Shown here piece after piece: positions 40,661-49,441 of a stretch of DNA of 64,000 nt. Numbering within the stretch: the first letter of the stretch is position 1; each line of letters starts with the position of its first letter. Both the position numbers and the translations under genes were made by a program. Source of the DNA: Streptomyces sp. NBC_01429 (lineage in GTDB: Bacteria > Actinomycetota > Actinomycetes > Streptomycetales > Streptomycetaceae); NCBI RefSeq assembly GCF_036231945.1, contig NZ_CP109599.1, positions 7,715,501 through 7,779,500 on the forward strand. Reading direction: 5' to 3'. Under the pieces are notes generated by a model, which saw only the letters and a list, made by a program, of their open reading frames with translations, did no database searches and had not been told where the DNA came from.

Positions 40661-41632
40661 CTACGAAGCGAAAGCCGCGGGCTGGTCCGCCAGGGTCAGA
40701 TAGACGTCGTCGAGGCTCGGTTCGCCGAAGGACAGCTCGGCGGCCTCGACCCCGACCTGGTCGAGCGCCCTGATGACGACGGCGATGTCCTTCGACGCGT
40801 CGATCGGTACGACGACCGTGCCGTGCTCGCGGTCCACCACCGGCTCGAAGGCGGCCTCCCGCAGCGCGACGGAGGCGACGGACAGCTCGGACGGGTCGCG
40901 CGGCGTCACCGTCACACTCCGCCGTCCCACCTTCGCCTTCAGCTCCGCTGCGGTACCGCTCGCGATCACCCGGCCCGCGGAGAGCACCGCGATCGAGTCC
41001 GCCAGCCGGTCCGCCTCGTCCAGGTACTGGGTGGTCAGGAGCACGGTGGTGCCCCCGGCGACCAGACCCTCGACGATCTCCCACAGGTTCAGCCTGCTCG
41101 ACGGGTCGAGGCCGGTCGTGGGTTCGTCCAGGAAGATCACGTCCGGGCTGCCCACCAGTGAAGCGGCGAGGTCGAGCCGGCGGCGCTGACCGCCCGAGTA
41201 GGTGCTCGGGCGGCGCGTGGCGATCTCCTGGAGGCCGAACAGCTCGACGAGTTCGTCGGCCCGTACCTCCGCCTCACGCGTGCTCGCCCCGAGCAGCCTC
41301 GCGATGAGGATGAGGTTGGCACGTCCGGTCATCTGCGCGTCGACGGAGGCGAACTGGCCGGTGAGACCGACGCGTTTGCGGACCTCACGGGGCTCCCGCG
41401 TCACATCGAATCCCGCCACCCGGGCGTGGCCCGAGCTGGGCGGCAGGGCGGCGGCGAGAATGTTCACCAGGGTCGTCTTGCCCGCCCCGTTGTGGCCCAG
41501 CAGCGCCAGTACCGTGCCCCGGGGCGCCGCGATGTTCACCGAGTCCAGGGCGGTCACCGAGCCGAACGTCTTGCTGACGTCCACCGCCTCGATCATGATG
41601 TCGCCGCCGTGCGGCGCGGCCGGCCCGCTCAT
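40661..41632 (-). CDS. ABC transporter ATP-binding protein (DrrA-like), polyene export
   Basis: The product is a 323-residue cytosolic ATPase: Walker A GHNGAGKTT, signature YSGGQRRRLDL, Walker B VIFLDEPTTGLD, then a H-loop region and the C-terminal extension usual for antibiotic-export DrrA proteins. The start at 41632 is preceded by a G-rich site (AGGGGGG) about 8 bases upstream; a second ATG at MIEAVDV (about 21 codons in) is possible. The frame is open further upstream, but that part would translate through the terminator region. It pairs with the permease at 39759-40619. The gene probably has its own promoter in 41633-41824, because strong hairpins separate it from fscA. Confidence 0.9.
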   Translation of the reverse strand: MSGPAAPHGGDIMIEAVDVSKTFGSVTALDSVNIAAPRGTVLALLGHNGAGKTTLVNILAAALPPSSGHARVAGFDVTREPREVRKRVGLTGQFASVDAQMTGRANLILIARLLGASTREAEVRADELVELFGLQEIATRRPSTYSGGQRRRLDLAASLVGSPDVIFLDEPTTGLDPSSRLNLWEIVEGLVAGGTTVLLTTQYLDEADRLADSIAVLSAGRVIASGTAAELKAKVGRRSVTVTPRDPSELSVASVALREAAFEPVVDREHGTVVVPIDASKDIAVVIRALDQVGVEAAELSFGEPSLDDVYLTLADQPAAFAS

Positions 41633-41774
41633 CGCCGCACCCCCCTTGCCGGAGCCGGGGCCATTGAGGCGCACGACCGGTGCGGGGGAGAGGTCCGGCC
41701 GTCGGCCGGGTGGTGCCGGGGCGATCCGGGTGGTTCGACTGGTGCCGTGGGCAGCATGGTGGGACTTCCTTGAC

Positions 41775-41810
41775 GAGGTGACAGGGAAAAAAGAGGTGAC
41801 AGGGAAAAAG
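41775..41810. repeat. Two tandem copies of an 18-base element upstream of the ABC genes
   Basis: GAGGTGACAGGGAAAAA occurs at 41775 and again at 41793, head to tail; the 18-base units differ only in the last base. It lies between the fscA terminator and the ATPase start on the side where a promoter is expected, so it may be an operator, or may only be a duplication of the terminator T-tract. Confidence 0.75.
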
Positions 41811-41860
41811 AGGAAAAGAAAAAGGCCGTGCGGCGCGCACCGACGCGCGCGCCGCACGGC
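41807..41860 (-). terminator. Intrinsic terminator of the fscA operon
   Basis: A 14-bp perfect stem (41825-41838 with 41847-41860, GCCGTGCGGCGCGC) and 8-base loop are followed, on the - strand, by a T-rich tract (41824-41807, TTTTTCTTTTCC). This is a textbook intrinsic terminator, rare in such GC-rich DNA. Confidence 0.88.
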
Positions 41861-41884
41861 GGAGGCGGACGCTCAGGGGGGGAG

Positions 41885-41919
41885 CGGCTCGGTCCGTACG
41901 GTCCGTACGGACCGAGCCG
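41885..41919 (-). terminator. Hairpin, second of three behind fscA
   Basis: Perfect 16-bp arms (41885-41900 and 41904-41919) with a 3-base loop GTC lie about 95 bases after the fscA stop. The stem contains the motif GGTCCGTACG. It has no T-tract, so it acts either as an auxiliary terminator or as an RNA-stabilising stem. Confidence 0.75.
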
Positions 41920-41941
41920 ACCGGCTCGCTCAGGCGCGCGC

Positions 41942-41978
41942 CCCGGCGGATCCCCGGCCCGGCGGAGGATCCGCCGGG
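41942..41978 (-). terminator. Hairpin, first of three behind fscA
   Basis: Perfect 12-bp arms CCCGGCGGATCC (41942-41953) and its complement (41967-41978) with a 13-base loop lie 35 bases after the fscA stop codon. Confidence 0.7.
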
Positions 41979-42013
41979 CACATCGGGGAGGGGGCCGGGG
42001 CGGCGCCCCGGGG

Positions 42014-45000
42014 TCATCCGTTGCCACCGTCCATGAGCCGGAACAGCTCGTCGTCGGTCGCCTCCGCCAGATCCAGCCCGCCGCCTGCGGGTGCGTGGTC
42101 CGCCTCACCGCGCGCGGCGAGCGCCTTCAGCCGCGCGGCCGTGCCGGCGTCCACGGAGGCGCCCTCGGCGAGCAGCCGTTCCAGTTCCGCCACGAGGCCG
42201 CCGATGTCCCGGCCGGATACGCCGACCGTGGCCGGGGGCCGGTCCAGACCGTCCCGTACGAGACCCACGACGGCGGCCGGGGTGGGGTGGTCGAACACCA
42301 GCGTCGGAGGCAGGGGCATGCCGGTGGCGGTGATGAGCCGGTTGCGCAGCTCGATCGCGTTGACGGAGTTGACCCCCATCTCCTTGAAGGCCAGGGACGG
42401 GTCCCCCTCCGCCTCCTCCCGGCCGCCGAGTACCGCCGAGACCTCGGCCATCACCAGGGCCAGGACGGCGCCGTCCCGCTCGGACCCACCGAGTCCGGCC
42501 AGCCGGTCCGCCAACAGGACCGCCCCGTCGGCGGGCGCGACGGCGGTGCCGGAGCCCGGCAGCGATGGCCGGCCCGCGACGATCCCCACGGCCCCCGCTC
42601 CGGCGACGGCCCAGTACTCCCGCCGCTGGAAGGGATACGTCGGCAGCCCGACCGGCGTGGCGCCGGGAAGCGCCTCCCGCCACCGTACGGGCACGCCGTG
42701 GGCCTGGAGGCGGGCCGCCGCGGAGAGCACCGCCCGTACCTCGTCCTGTCCGGCCGCGAACGTCGGTACGACCACCTCACGCGACGGCCCGTCGGCGGAA
42801 GCGAGGCATTCGTCGATCATCGGGGTGAGCGCGGGATCGGGCCCCAACTCCAGGAAGAACGTGGTCCGTTCCGTCCGCAGACGGTCGATGGCGTCCCTGA
42901 AACGGACCGTCTCGCGGACATGGCGCACCCAGGTCTCCGGATCACGCGCCTCGTCGGCGGTCAGCGGCCGCCCGGTGAGCCCCGAGACGACCGGCAGGGA
43001 CGGCGCGGCGAAGGACAGCGAGCCGATCGCCTCCCGGAAGGCGTCGAGCGCTGGCTCGGTCAGCGGCGAGTGGAAGGCGTGGCTCACCATCAGCTGGCGG
43101 GTCTTGTGACCGGCCGCGTTCAGCTCGTCCGCCAGTGCGGCCAGCGGCTCCCGCGCACCCGACAGGACCACGGACCGGGGGCCGTTCACCGCGGCGACCG
43201 ACACCGTGTCCGCCAGCGCGGCGACCCACGGCGCCACCTCCTCCTCGGACAGACGCACCGCGATCATCCCGCCGCCCGGCGGAAGCGCGCTCATCAGCCG
43301 GCCCCGGGCCGCCACCAGCGCGCAGGCGTCCTCAAGACCGAGCACCCCCGCCACATGGGCGGCCGCGATCTCGCCGACCGAGTGCCCCACCAGACGGTCC
43401 GGCGTCGCGCCCCAGGACGTGAACAGCCGGTACAGAGCGACCTCGACCGCGAACAGGGCGGGCTGAGCGTACGCCGTGTCGTCGAGGAGCAGCGCCTCCT
43501 CGGTGTCCGGGTCCGCCCACATCACCGAGGTCAGCGGGCGCTCCAGCAGCGGGTCGAGCGCCGCGCAGATCTCCCGCAGCGCCTCGGCGAACACGGGGAA
43601 CGCCCCGGCCGCCGCCCGGCCCATGCCGTTGCGCTGGCTGCCCTGCCCGGTGAAGACGAACGCGGTCCGGCCTGCGCGCGCGTGGTCACGGACGATGCCC
43701 GGCGCCCGCTCGCCGCGGCCCAGTGCCGAGGTCGCCGAGAGCAGCTCCTCGCGGCCGGAACCGGTGACGACGGCCCGGTGCGAGTGCCTCGACCGTGTGG
43801 TCGCCAGGGAGTACGCGACATCCCGCGCGGACAGCTCCGGACGGTCCGCCACATGCCGGGCCAGCAGCTCGGCCTGGGCCAGGAGCGCGGCCTCGCTCCT
43901 GGCCGACAGGATCCACGGCGCGCCCGCGCCGTCCCCCGCCGTCCCGGCCTCCGGGGGCGTTCCGCCGACGAGCGGGTCCGCGAGGTCGCTTGGCGCGGGC
44001 TCCTCGATGATCACGTGGGCGTTGGTGCCGCTGATGCCGAACGACGAGACGCCCGCCCGGCGCGTCCGTCCGTCCTCCCGCTGCCAGGGACGGGCGTCCG
44101 TCAGGAGCCGAACTCCCCCGGAGGACCAGTCCACATGGGACGAGGGCGTGTCCACGTGAAGGGTTTTCGGCAGGACGCCGTGGCGCATCGCCAGGATCAT
44201 CTTGATGATTCCGGCGACCCCGGCGGCGGCCTGCGCGTGGCCGATGTTGGACTTGACGGACCCCAGCCACAGCGGCCGGTCCTCGGGACGCCCGCGTCCG
44301 TACGTCGCCAGCAGCGCCTGGGCCTCGATGGGGTCGCCCAGGGTGGTACCCGTGCCGTGGCCCTCCACCGCGTCCACGTCCGCGGCGCCGAGGCGCGCGT
44401 CCGCCAGCGCCTGCTGTACGACGCTCTGCTGCGCGGGCCCGTTGGGCGCCGTCAGCCCGTTCGACGCACCGTCCTGGTTCACGGCGGAGCCCCGGACGAT
44501 CGCGAGGACGGGGTGCCCGTTGCGCCGGGCGTCGCTCAGCCGCTCCAGCAGCAGCAGGCCGGCGCCCTCCGACCAGGCCGCGCCGTCGGCGGCTTCGGCG
44601 AAGGACTTGCAGCGGCCGTCCGGTGACAGGCCCCGCATCCGTGAGAACTCCACGAACGACGCGGGGGTCGCCATGACCGCCACACCGCCCGCCAGCGCGA
44701 GGGACGTCTCGCCCGACCGCAGGGACCGGCAGGCCAGATGCAGGGCGACCAGCGACGACGAGCAGGCGGTGTCCACGGTCAGCGCCGGGCCCGCGAAGCC
44801 GTAGGTGTAGGCGATACGGCCCGAGATCGCGCTGGCGGCGGTACCGACGCCGAGCAGCCCCTCCAGCTCGCCGCCCGCGGCCGCGCCGGTCGCGTAGTCC
44901 CGGTACATGGAGCCGGTGAAGACACCCGTCCGGGAGCCCTGGAGCGTCGACGGGTCGATACCGGCCCGCTCGAACGCCTCCCAGGACGCTTCCAGGAGAA

Positions 45001-47245
45001 GCCTCTGCTGCGGATCGGTGGCCGTCGCCTCCCGGTCGGAGAACCCGAAGAACCCCGCGTCGAAGTGGCCCGCGTCGTAGAGGAATCCGCCCTCACGGGC
45101 GTACGAGGTGCCGGGGCGCTCCGGATCCGCGTCGAAGAGGCCCTCCAGATCCCAGCCCCGGCCCTCGGGGAAACCGGAGACGGCGTCCGTGCCGTCCGCG
45201 AGCAGCGTCCAGAGCGTCTCCGGCGAGACCACGCCCCCCGGCAGCCGGCACGCCATGCCGATGACGGCCACGGGCTCGTCCGGCTCGCCCACGGACAGCG
45301 GGGGCGGCGTGACGACCGTATCCGGGACCCGGCCGCCGTCGGCCAGCACGCGCGCGACCGCCGCCGGGGTGGGGAAGTCGAAGGCGAGGGTGGCGGGCAG
45401 GGCCAGCCCCGTCGCCTCCTGGAGGAGATTGCGCAGCCGGATCGTACGGACCGAGTCCAGCCCCAGGCTCCGGAACGTGGCGTCGGCCGGGATCTCGCCG
45501 GCCGTCGCGTCCGTACCGCCCGCCGGGCCCTGCCCGAGCACCTCGACGACACCGCGCCGCACCAGATCCAGGGCATCGTCGACCGTCCGCGGCGCGGCCG
45601 CGTCCACGGCGGCGGCACGCGGCCGTCCGCCGCCCTCCGCGATGATCCGCTCCAGCGACCTGCGGTGCAGCTTTCCGGCGGGGGTACGGGGAAGCTCGTC
45701 CACCACGAGCAGTTCGAGCGGGATCTTGTAGTCGGCCACGCCGCGTTCGTGCAGGAACGACGTCACCCGGCCCAGCCCGATGGACGGATCGGCCCGGTCG
45801 CTGACCACCAGGCAGGGGTACTCGCCCAGGCGCGGATCCGGCCGTCCGAGCACCGCCAGCGGTCCGATGCCCGAGAGGTCCGCCAGGAGGCCCTGGATCT
45901 CGGTGGCGTTGAACTTCCGCCCGCCCACGTTGATCAGTTCGGCCGCCCGGCCCCGGAACAGCACCCGGCCGTCGGCGTCGAGCGCCGCGAGGTCACCCGT
46001 CCGCAGCCAGCCTTCCTCGGTGAGAGCGGACCGGGTCAGCTCCGGCTCACGGAAGTAGCCCCGGAACATCAGGGGGCTCCGGTACTGGAGTTCACCGGTC
46101 TCACCGGGCGCGCACACGGCGCCGCTCTCGTCCACGACACGCACTTCGGCGCCGGTCGTGGGCCGTCCCACGCTGCGGGTGGCCACCTCGGCGGGGTCGT
46201 CGGCGAAGGTCCGCGTACCGGTCCCCAGCTCCGACATGCCCCACACCACGACGAGCCCGCACTCCAGCGCCGCGCGGACATCCGTCACGAGCGCGGCCGG
46301 GATCGCCACCCCCGCCGTTCTCACCTCGCGCGGCCGGAACCCGGCCGCCTCCCCGGACTCCGCGAGCCGCGCCACGACATCGTGCAGCTGCGCGGGGACC
46401 GCGAAGACGACACCGGGCCGCGTCCCTCTGGCCAGCTCCAGGAAACGGTCCGGGTCCCAGCCCGCCAGCAGGTCCTGCCGGCAGCCGGCGAACAGCGCGG
46501 AGTGCATGGACTGGAGCCCGAACAGATGCGTGAGCGGACAGGCCGTGATGACGCCGTCCCTGAACGCCCCGGCCGCATCGGCGGTGACCGTCGCCGTGTT
46601 GGACAGCAGGCCGTCATGGCTGTGCACGCAGATCTTCGGCCGGGCTGAGGTCGTCCCGGAGGACGGTACGAGCACGAAGGGCATCTCCGGCCGTACGTCC
46701 ACCGGCAGCGGCGCCCGGCCGGCCCAGGCGCTCAGCAGGCCGTCGAGCGCGATCGCCCCGTCCTCGTCCGGGGCCTCGCCGCGGACCACGACGGCCCGCA
46801 GCGAGGGAACGCTCCGCAGCAGCGTCCGGGTGGCGAGCGGCCCGTCGTCGTCCTGACCGGCGGACAGCACCACGAGCACCGGCTCCACCCGGGTCAGCAG
46901 CGCGTGGACGTCGGCCGCGCCATTGCCCTGGTGGACGGGGAGCAGCACCGCGCCGGCCCGGGCGATCGCCAGGTGCAGGGTCTGGAACTCCCAGCAGTTC
47001 GGCAGATGCACGGCCACCACGTCGCCGACCGCCACCCCGCTCTCCTGGAGCCCCCGCGCCAGCGCGTCCACCTCCGTGGACCAGGCGCGCCAGGTCCACG
47101 AGCGGTCGCCGTCGGCGATGGCCACCGCGTCGGGCGAGGCGGTGACGGCGTGCTCGAACACATCCGGGAGCGTGAAGCCGCCCAGCGTTCCCGTTGAACC
47201 GGCGGACGGATCAAACGCGTAGTCATCTGTGCGGACGGACATCAT
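42014..47245 (-). CDS. fscA: Loading PKS: p-aminobenzoate CoA-ligase-type domain-ACP plus module 1 (KS-AT-ACP); FscA-like
   Basis: The 1743-residue protein starts polyene assembly. Residues 1-530 form an adenylating acid:CoA-ligase-like domain (SSGTTSARPK, WGMSELGTG, GWLRTGDL, and the catalytic Lys in PAGKLHRRSL). ACP1 is near 560-635 (LGLDSV), KS 652-1080 (true Cys in DTACSSS, so a condensing KS and not a KSQ), AT 1190-1500 (GHSVGE, HAFHS, malonyl type), ACP2 near 1590-1670 (MGVNSV), then a docking tail ending ELFRLMDGGNG. With no KR between AT and ACP2, the aryl ketone from a p-aminobenzoyl starter would be kept, giving the aminoacetophenone group of candicidin-type polyenes. It sits 12 bp behind pabAB, the starter-supply gene. 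Two adjacent ATG codons (47245, 47242) are possible; the GGGAG site fits 47242 slightly better. Confidence 0.94.
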   Translation of the reverse strand: MMSVRTDDYAFDPSAGSTGTLGGFTLPDVFEHAVTASPDAVAIADGDRSWTWRAWSTEVDALARGLQESGVAVGDVVAVHLPNCWEFQTLHLAIARAGAVLLPVHQGNGAADVHALLTRVEPVLVVLSAGQDDDGPLATRTLLRSVPSLRAVVVRGEAPDEDGAIALDGLLSAWAGRAPLPVDVRPEMPFVLVPSSGTTSARPKICVHSHDGLLSNTATVTADAAGAFRDGVITACPLTHLFGLQSMHSALFAGCRQDLLAGWDPDRFLELARGTRPGVVFAVPAQLHDVVARLAESGEAAGFRPREVRTAGVAIPAALVTDVRAALECGLVVVWGMSELGTGTRTFADDPAEVATRSVGRPTTGAEVRVVDESGAVCAPGETGELQYRSPLMFRGYFREPELTRSALTEEGWLRTGDLAALDADGRVLFRGRAAELINVGGRKFNATEIQGLLADLSGIGPLAVLGRPDPRLGEYPCLVVSDRADPSIGLGRVTSFLHERGVADYKIPLELLVVDELPRTPAGKLHRRSLERIIAEGGGRPRAAAVDAAAPRTVDDALDLVRRGVVEVLGQGPAGGTDATAGEIPADATFRSLGLDSVRTIRLRNLLQEATGLALPATLAFDFPTPAAVARVLADGGRVPDTVVTPPPLSVGEPDEPVAVIGMACRLPGGVVSPETLWTLLADGTDAVSGFPEGRGWDLEGLFDADPERPGTSYAREGGFLYDAGHFDAGFFGFSDREATATDPQQRLLLEASWEAFERAGIDPSTLQGSRTGVFTGSMYRDYATGAAAGGELEGLLGVGTAASAISGRIAYTYGFAGPALTVDTACSSSLVALHLACRSLRSGETSLALAGGVAVMATPASFVEFSRMRGLSPDGRCKSFAEAADGAAWSEGAGLLLLERLSDARRNGHPVLAIVRGSAVNQDGASNGLTAPNGPAQQSVVQQALADARLGAADVDAVEGHGTGTTLGDPIEAQALLATYGRGRPEDRPLWLGSVKSNIGHAQAAAGVAGIIKMILAMRHGVLPKTLHVDTPSSHVDWSSGGVRLLTDARPWQREDGRTRRAGVSSFGISGTNAHVIIEEPAPSDLADPLVGGTPPEAGTAGDGAGAPWILSARSEAALLAQAELLARHVADRPELSARDVAYSLATTRSRHSHRAVVTGSGREELLSATSALGRGERAPGIVRDHARAGRTAFVFTGQGSQRNGMGRAAAGAFPVFAEALREICAALDPLLERPLTSVMWADPDTEEALLLDDTAYAQPALFAVEVALYRLFTSWGATPDRLVGHSVGEIAAAHVAGVLGLEDACALVAARGRLMSALPPGGGMIAVRLSEEEVAPWVAALADTVSVAAVNGPRSVVLSGAREPLAALADELNAAGHKTRQLMVSHAFHSPLTEPALDAFREAIGSLSFAAPSLPVVSGLTGRPLTADEARDPETWVRHVRETVRFRDAIDRLRTERTTFFLELGPDPALTPMIDECLASADGPSREVVVPTFAAGQDEVRAVLSAAARLQAHGVPVRWREALPGATPVGLPTYPFQRREYWAVAGAGAVGIVAGRPSLPGSGTAVAPADGAVLLADRLAGLGGSERDGAVLALVMAEVSAVLGGREEAEGDPSLAFKEMGVNSVNAIELRNRLITATGMPLPPTLVFDHPTPAAVVGLVRDGLDRPPATVGVSGRDIGGLVAELERLLAEGASVDAGTAARLKALAARGEADHAPAGGGLDLAEATDDELFRLMDGGNG
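42090..45300 (-). other. PKS module 1: KS-AT-ACP without reductive domains
   Basis: KS cysteine is near 44770, AT GHSVGE near 43375 and HAFHS near 43075; the AT runs through a short linker directly into the ACP (serine near 42368). No KR, DH or ER is present. Confidence 0.88.
45330..47245 (-). other. Loading didomain: acid:CoA-ligase-like domain plus ACP
   Basis: This unit activates an aryl acid as adenylate and passes it to the ACP serine (near 45460). The p-aminobenzoate substrate is inferred from the adjacent pabAB gene and the fsc homology, not from binding-pocket residues. Confidence 0.85.
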
Positions 47246-47257
47246 CGCTCCCGGATC

Positions 47258-49441
47258 TCAAAGACGTGCGTCGGACTCTGCGGCTGTCGTGACCGCGACA
47301 GCCGCGGGGATCTCTGAACGGCCGGGGAACTCGGCGCCGAGCAGGTTGAGCAGCGGCGTCGCCTTCACCGCCGTCTCCTCGAACTCGCCCTCCGAGTCGG
47401 ACAGCGCGATGATCGCGCCCCCCACCCCGTACCGCAGAGCGCCGTCCTTGAGCACCACGGTCCTGATGACGATGCTCAGGTCGGCCGCACCGGTCAGCGA
47501 GAAGTAACCGATGGCGCCGGAGTAGACACCGCGCGGACCGTCCTCCAGCCGGTCGATGATCTGCATGGTGCGGATCTTCGGGGCGCCCGTCATCGAGCCG
47601 CCGGGGAACGCGCACCGTACGCCCGTCACCGCGCTCACGTCCGGACGCAGCCGCGCCCGTACCGTGCTCACCAACTGGTGCACGGTCGCGTACGTCTCCA
47701 CCTGGAAGACGGGATCGGCGGTGACCGAGTCGACCTCGGCGCAGCGACCGAGATCGTGCCGCACCAGGTCGACGATCATCAGGTTCTCGGCGCGGTCCTT
47801 CTCGCAGCCCGCCAGCTCGGCCGCCAGCAGCGCGTCCTCCTCCGGCGTGGCGCCCCGGGGCCGGGTGCCCTTGATGGGCTTCGACTCCATGACGCCGTCC
47901 CGGTCGATCCGCAGGAAGCGCTCCGGGGAGGTACTGAGGACGGACAGCCCGTCGAAGCCCAGAAAGGCGCCGAAGGGTGCCGGGCTGGCGCGCCGCAGCC
48001 GACGGTAGGCGTGCCAGGGGTCGAGGTCGACCTCGGCCTCGATCATGTTGGTGAGGCAGACCTCGTACGTCTCACCCGCCGCGATCTCGTCCTGGCACGC
48101 GTCGATCAGCTTGAGGTACGAACCCCGGTCGTGGCGCAGCCGCAGCTCGGTCCCGCCCGTCCGCTCGGGGGCGGCGCAGGGCTCCGGCGTCTGTCCGGCG
48201 ACGGACGCCAGGTCGGCGGCGGCCGACCGCAGCCACGCGCGGGCGGGTGCGTCGTCCCCGTCCTCCGCGAGAGCGAGGAGGTAGGTGGTGTCCGTACGGT
48301 GATCGAACACGACCGCCCGGTCCGCGAAGACCATCGCCGCGTCGGGGTCGGCCGACCGGTGCGCCGCGCTTCCGTCGCACTCGGCCTTCAACTCGTAGCC
48401 CAGGTACCCGACCCAGCCCAGGGCGAAGTCGAACGGGAGGTCGGGCGCGTCGACCCGGACCGTACGGAGATCCCGGTCGAGCCAGTCCAGGAAGGCGCTG
48501 CGGACGGTACGGGAACCCGCCGCCGAAGTGACGGTCACCGTGCCCTCGTTGACATCGGCCAGCGCGACCCGGGCCAGCGGCCCCGACGCGTCACCCATGA
48601 TCGAGAGCGCGCCCAGCGGCCCGCCGGGTCTGCTGCTGTCGAGCCAGAACGGGTGGCTGTCCGTCCGGAACAGCCGGTCGAACGCCACCTCGGGGTCCCA
48701 CCGCGTGGGCAGCGGCTCCGCCAGGACACGCAGCCGGCGGTGCGGCGCCTCGTCGCCCCGTACCGCGTCCGTGGCACCGTCCGGCGCGGTGCCGGCGGGC
48801 CGCGCGGGGAGGGCGGGCTGCGCGGGGACGGCGGCGGGTACGGGGGCCCGCCCGGTCGTACGCCGGTGCTCCTCGGTCAGCCGCCGGAAGTTCTCCAGCA
48901 GCCGGTGACCGCCCTGGGTGCTGATCGACTCGGGATGGAACTGCACGCCCCACAGCGGGAGGGTGCGATGGCGCAGCGCCATGATCACTCCGTCCTCCGA
49001 GAACGCGACCGGCTCCAGCTCGGGCGGCAGCGCGGTCACCGCGAGGGAGTGGTAGCGGACCACCTCCAGGGGAGAGGGAAGCCCCGCGAAGAGCCCGGTC
49101 CCGTCGTGCGAGACCGGCGAGATCCGCCCGTGCCGGGGCTCCGGTGCCCGGCCGACCGAAGCGCCGTGTGCGAGGGCCATGCCCTGGTGCCCCAGACAGA
49201 CACCGAGCACCGGCAGCGCGCCCTCCTCGGCTATTCGCGCGCAGAAGCCGAAGTCCGCCGGATTGTGCGGAGTCCCGGGCCCGGGGGAGAGCACCACGTT
49301 GTCGAACTCCCGCAGCAGCTCGGGCCGCCAGCGCGGGTCGTCGTTCCGGATCACCTCGGGCTCTTCGCCGTTCACCTGGGCGATGTAGTGGAACAGGTTG
49401 TAGGTGAAGGAGTCGTAGTTGTCGACCAGCAGCGTCCGCAT
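47258..49441 (-). CDS. pabAB: Aminodeoxychorismate synthase, fused PabA-PabB
   Basis: The 727-residue fusion makes 4-amino-4-deoxychorismate from chorismate and glutamine, the first step to p-aminobenzoate for the polyene starter. The glutamine amidotransferase half (residues 1-200) shows DNYDSFTYN, LSPGPGTP, the nucleophile in GVCLGHQG and HPES. After a linker of about 60 residues rich in Pro and Ala comes the synthase half (about 260-720) with KPIKGTRPRG, DLVRHDLGR and FPGGSMTGAPK. The start at 49441 overlaps the thioesterase stop by one base (TGATG), showing translational coupling; an open frame upstream lies inside that gene and is ignored. ADC lyase (pabC) is not in the window and is needed to complete PABA. 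Stand-alone fused pabAB genes of this kind mark aromatic polyene clusters. Confidence 0.95.
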   Translation of the reverse strand: MRTLLVDNYDSFTYNLFHYIAQVNGEEPEVIRNDDPRWRPELLREFDNVVLSPGPGTPHNPADFGFCARIAEEGALPVLGVCLGHQGMALAHGASVGRAPEPRHGRISPVSHDGTGLFAGLPSPLEVVRYHSLAVTALPPELEPVAFSEDGVIMALRHRTLPLWGVQFHPESISTQGGHRLLENFRRLTEEHRRTTGRAPVPAAVPAQPALPARPAGTAPDGATDAVRGDEAPHRRLRVLAEPLPTRWDPEVAFDRLFRTDSHPFWLDSSRPGGPLGALSIMGDASGPLARVALADVNEGTVTVTSAAGSRTVRSAFLDWLDRDLRTVRVDAPDLPFDFALGWVGYLGYELKAECDGSAAHRSADPDAAMVFADRAVVFDHRTDTTYLLALAEDGDDAPARAWLRSAAADLASVAGQTPEPCAAPERTGGTELRLRHDRGSYLKLIDACQDEIAAGETYEVCLTNMIEAEVDLDPWHAYRRLRRASPAPFGAFLGFDGLSVLSTSPERFLRIDRDGVMESKPIKGTRPRGATPEEDALLAAELAGCEKDRAENLMIVDLVRHDLGRCAEVDSVTADPVFQVETYATVHQLVSTVRARLRPDVSAVTGVRCAFPGGSMTGAPKIRTMQIIDRLEDGPRGVYSGAIGYFSLTGAADLSIVIRTVVLKDGALRYGVGGAIIALSDSEGEFEETAVKATPLLNLLGAEFPGRSEIPAAVAVTTAAESDARL

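Larger units (their letters stand above)
41633..42013 (-). other. Intergenic region between fscA and the ABC transporter genes
   Basis: These 381 bases have no gene. From right to left (direction of transcription) they hold three hairpins, an A-rich (T-rich on -) tract, two tandem copies of an 18-base element at 41775-41810, and about 140 bases that should contain the transporter promoter. I could not pick out convincing -35/-10 boxes. Confidence 0.75.

Noticed and set aside
41828..44626. Long + strand frame opposite fscA
   Set aside because: It overlaps the terminator hairpins and the KS-AT coding region of fscA and has no protein-like features.
44770..44790. Possible KSQ-type loading ketosynthase in FscA
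   Set aside because: The active site is DTACSSS with a normal Cys, so this is an extending module after a CoA-ligase-ACP loader, not a decarboxylating KSQ loader.
45656..47245. FscA adenylating domain as an NRPS adenylation domain
   Set aside because: There is no condensation domain, it is followed by a PKS ACP and KS, and the motifs fit aryl-acid CoA-ligase-type loaders in aromatic polyene clusters.
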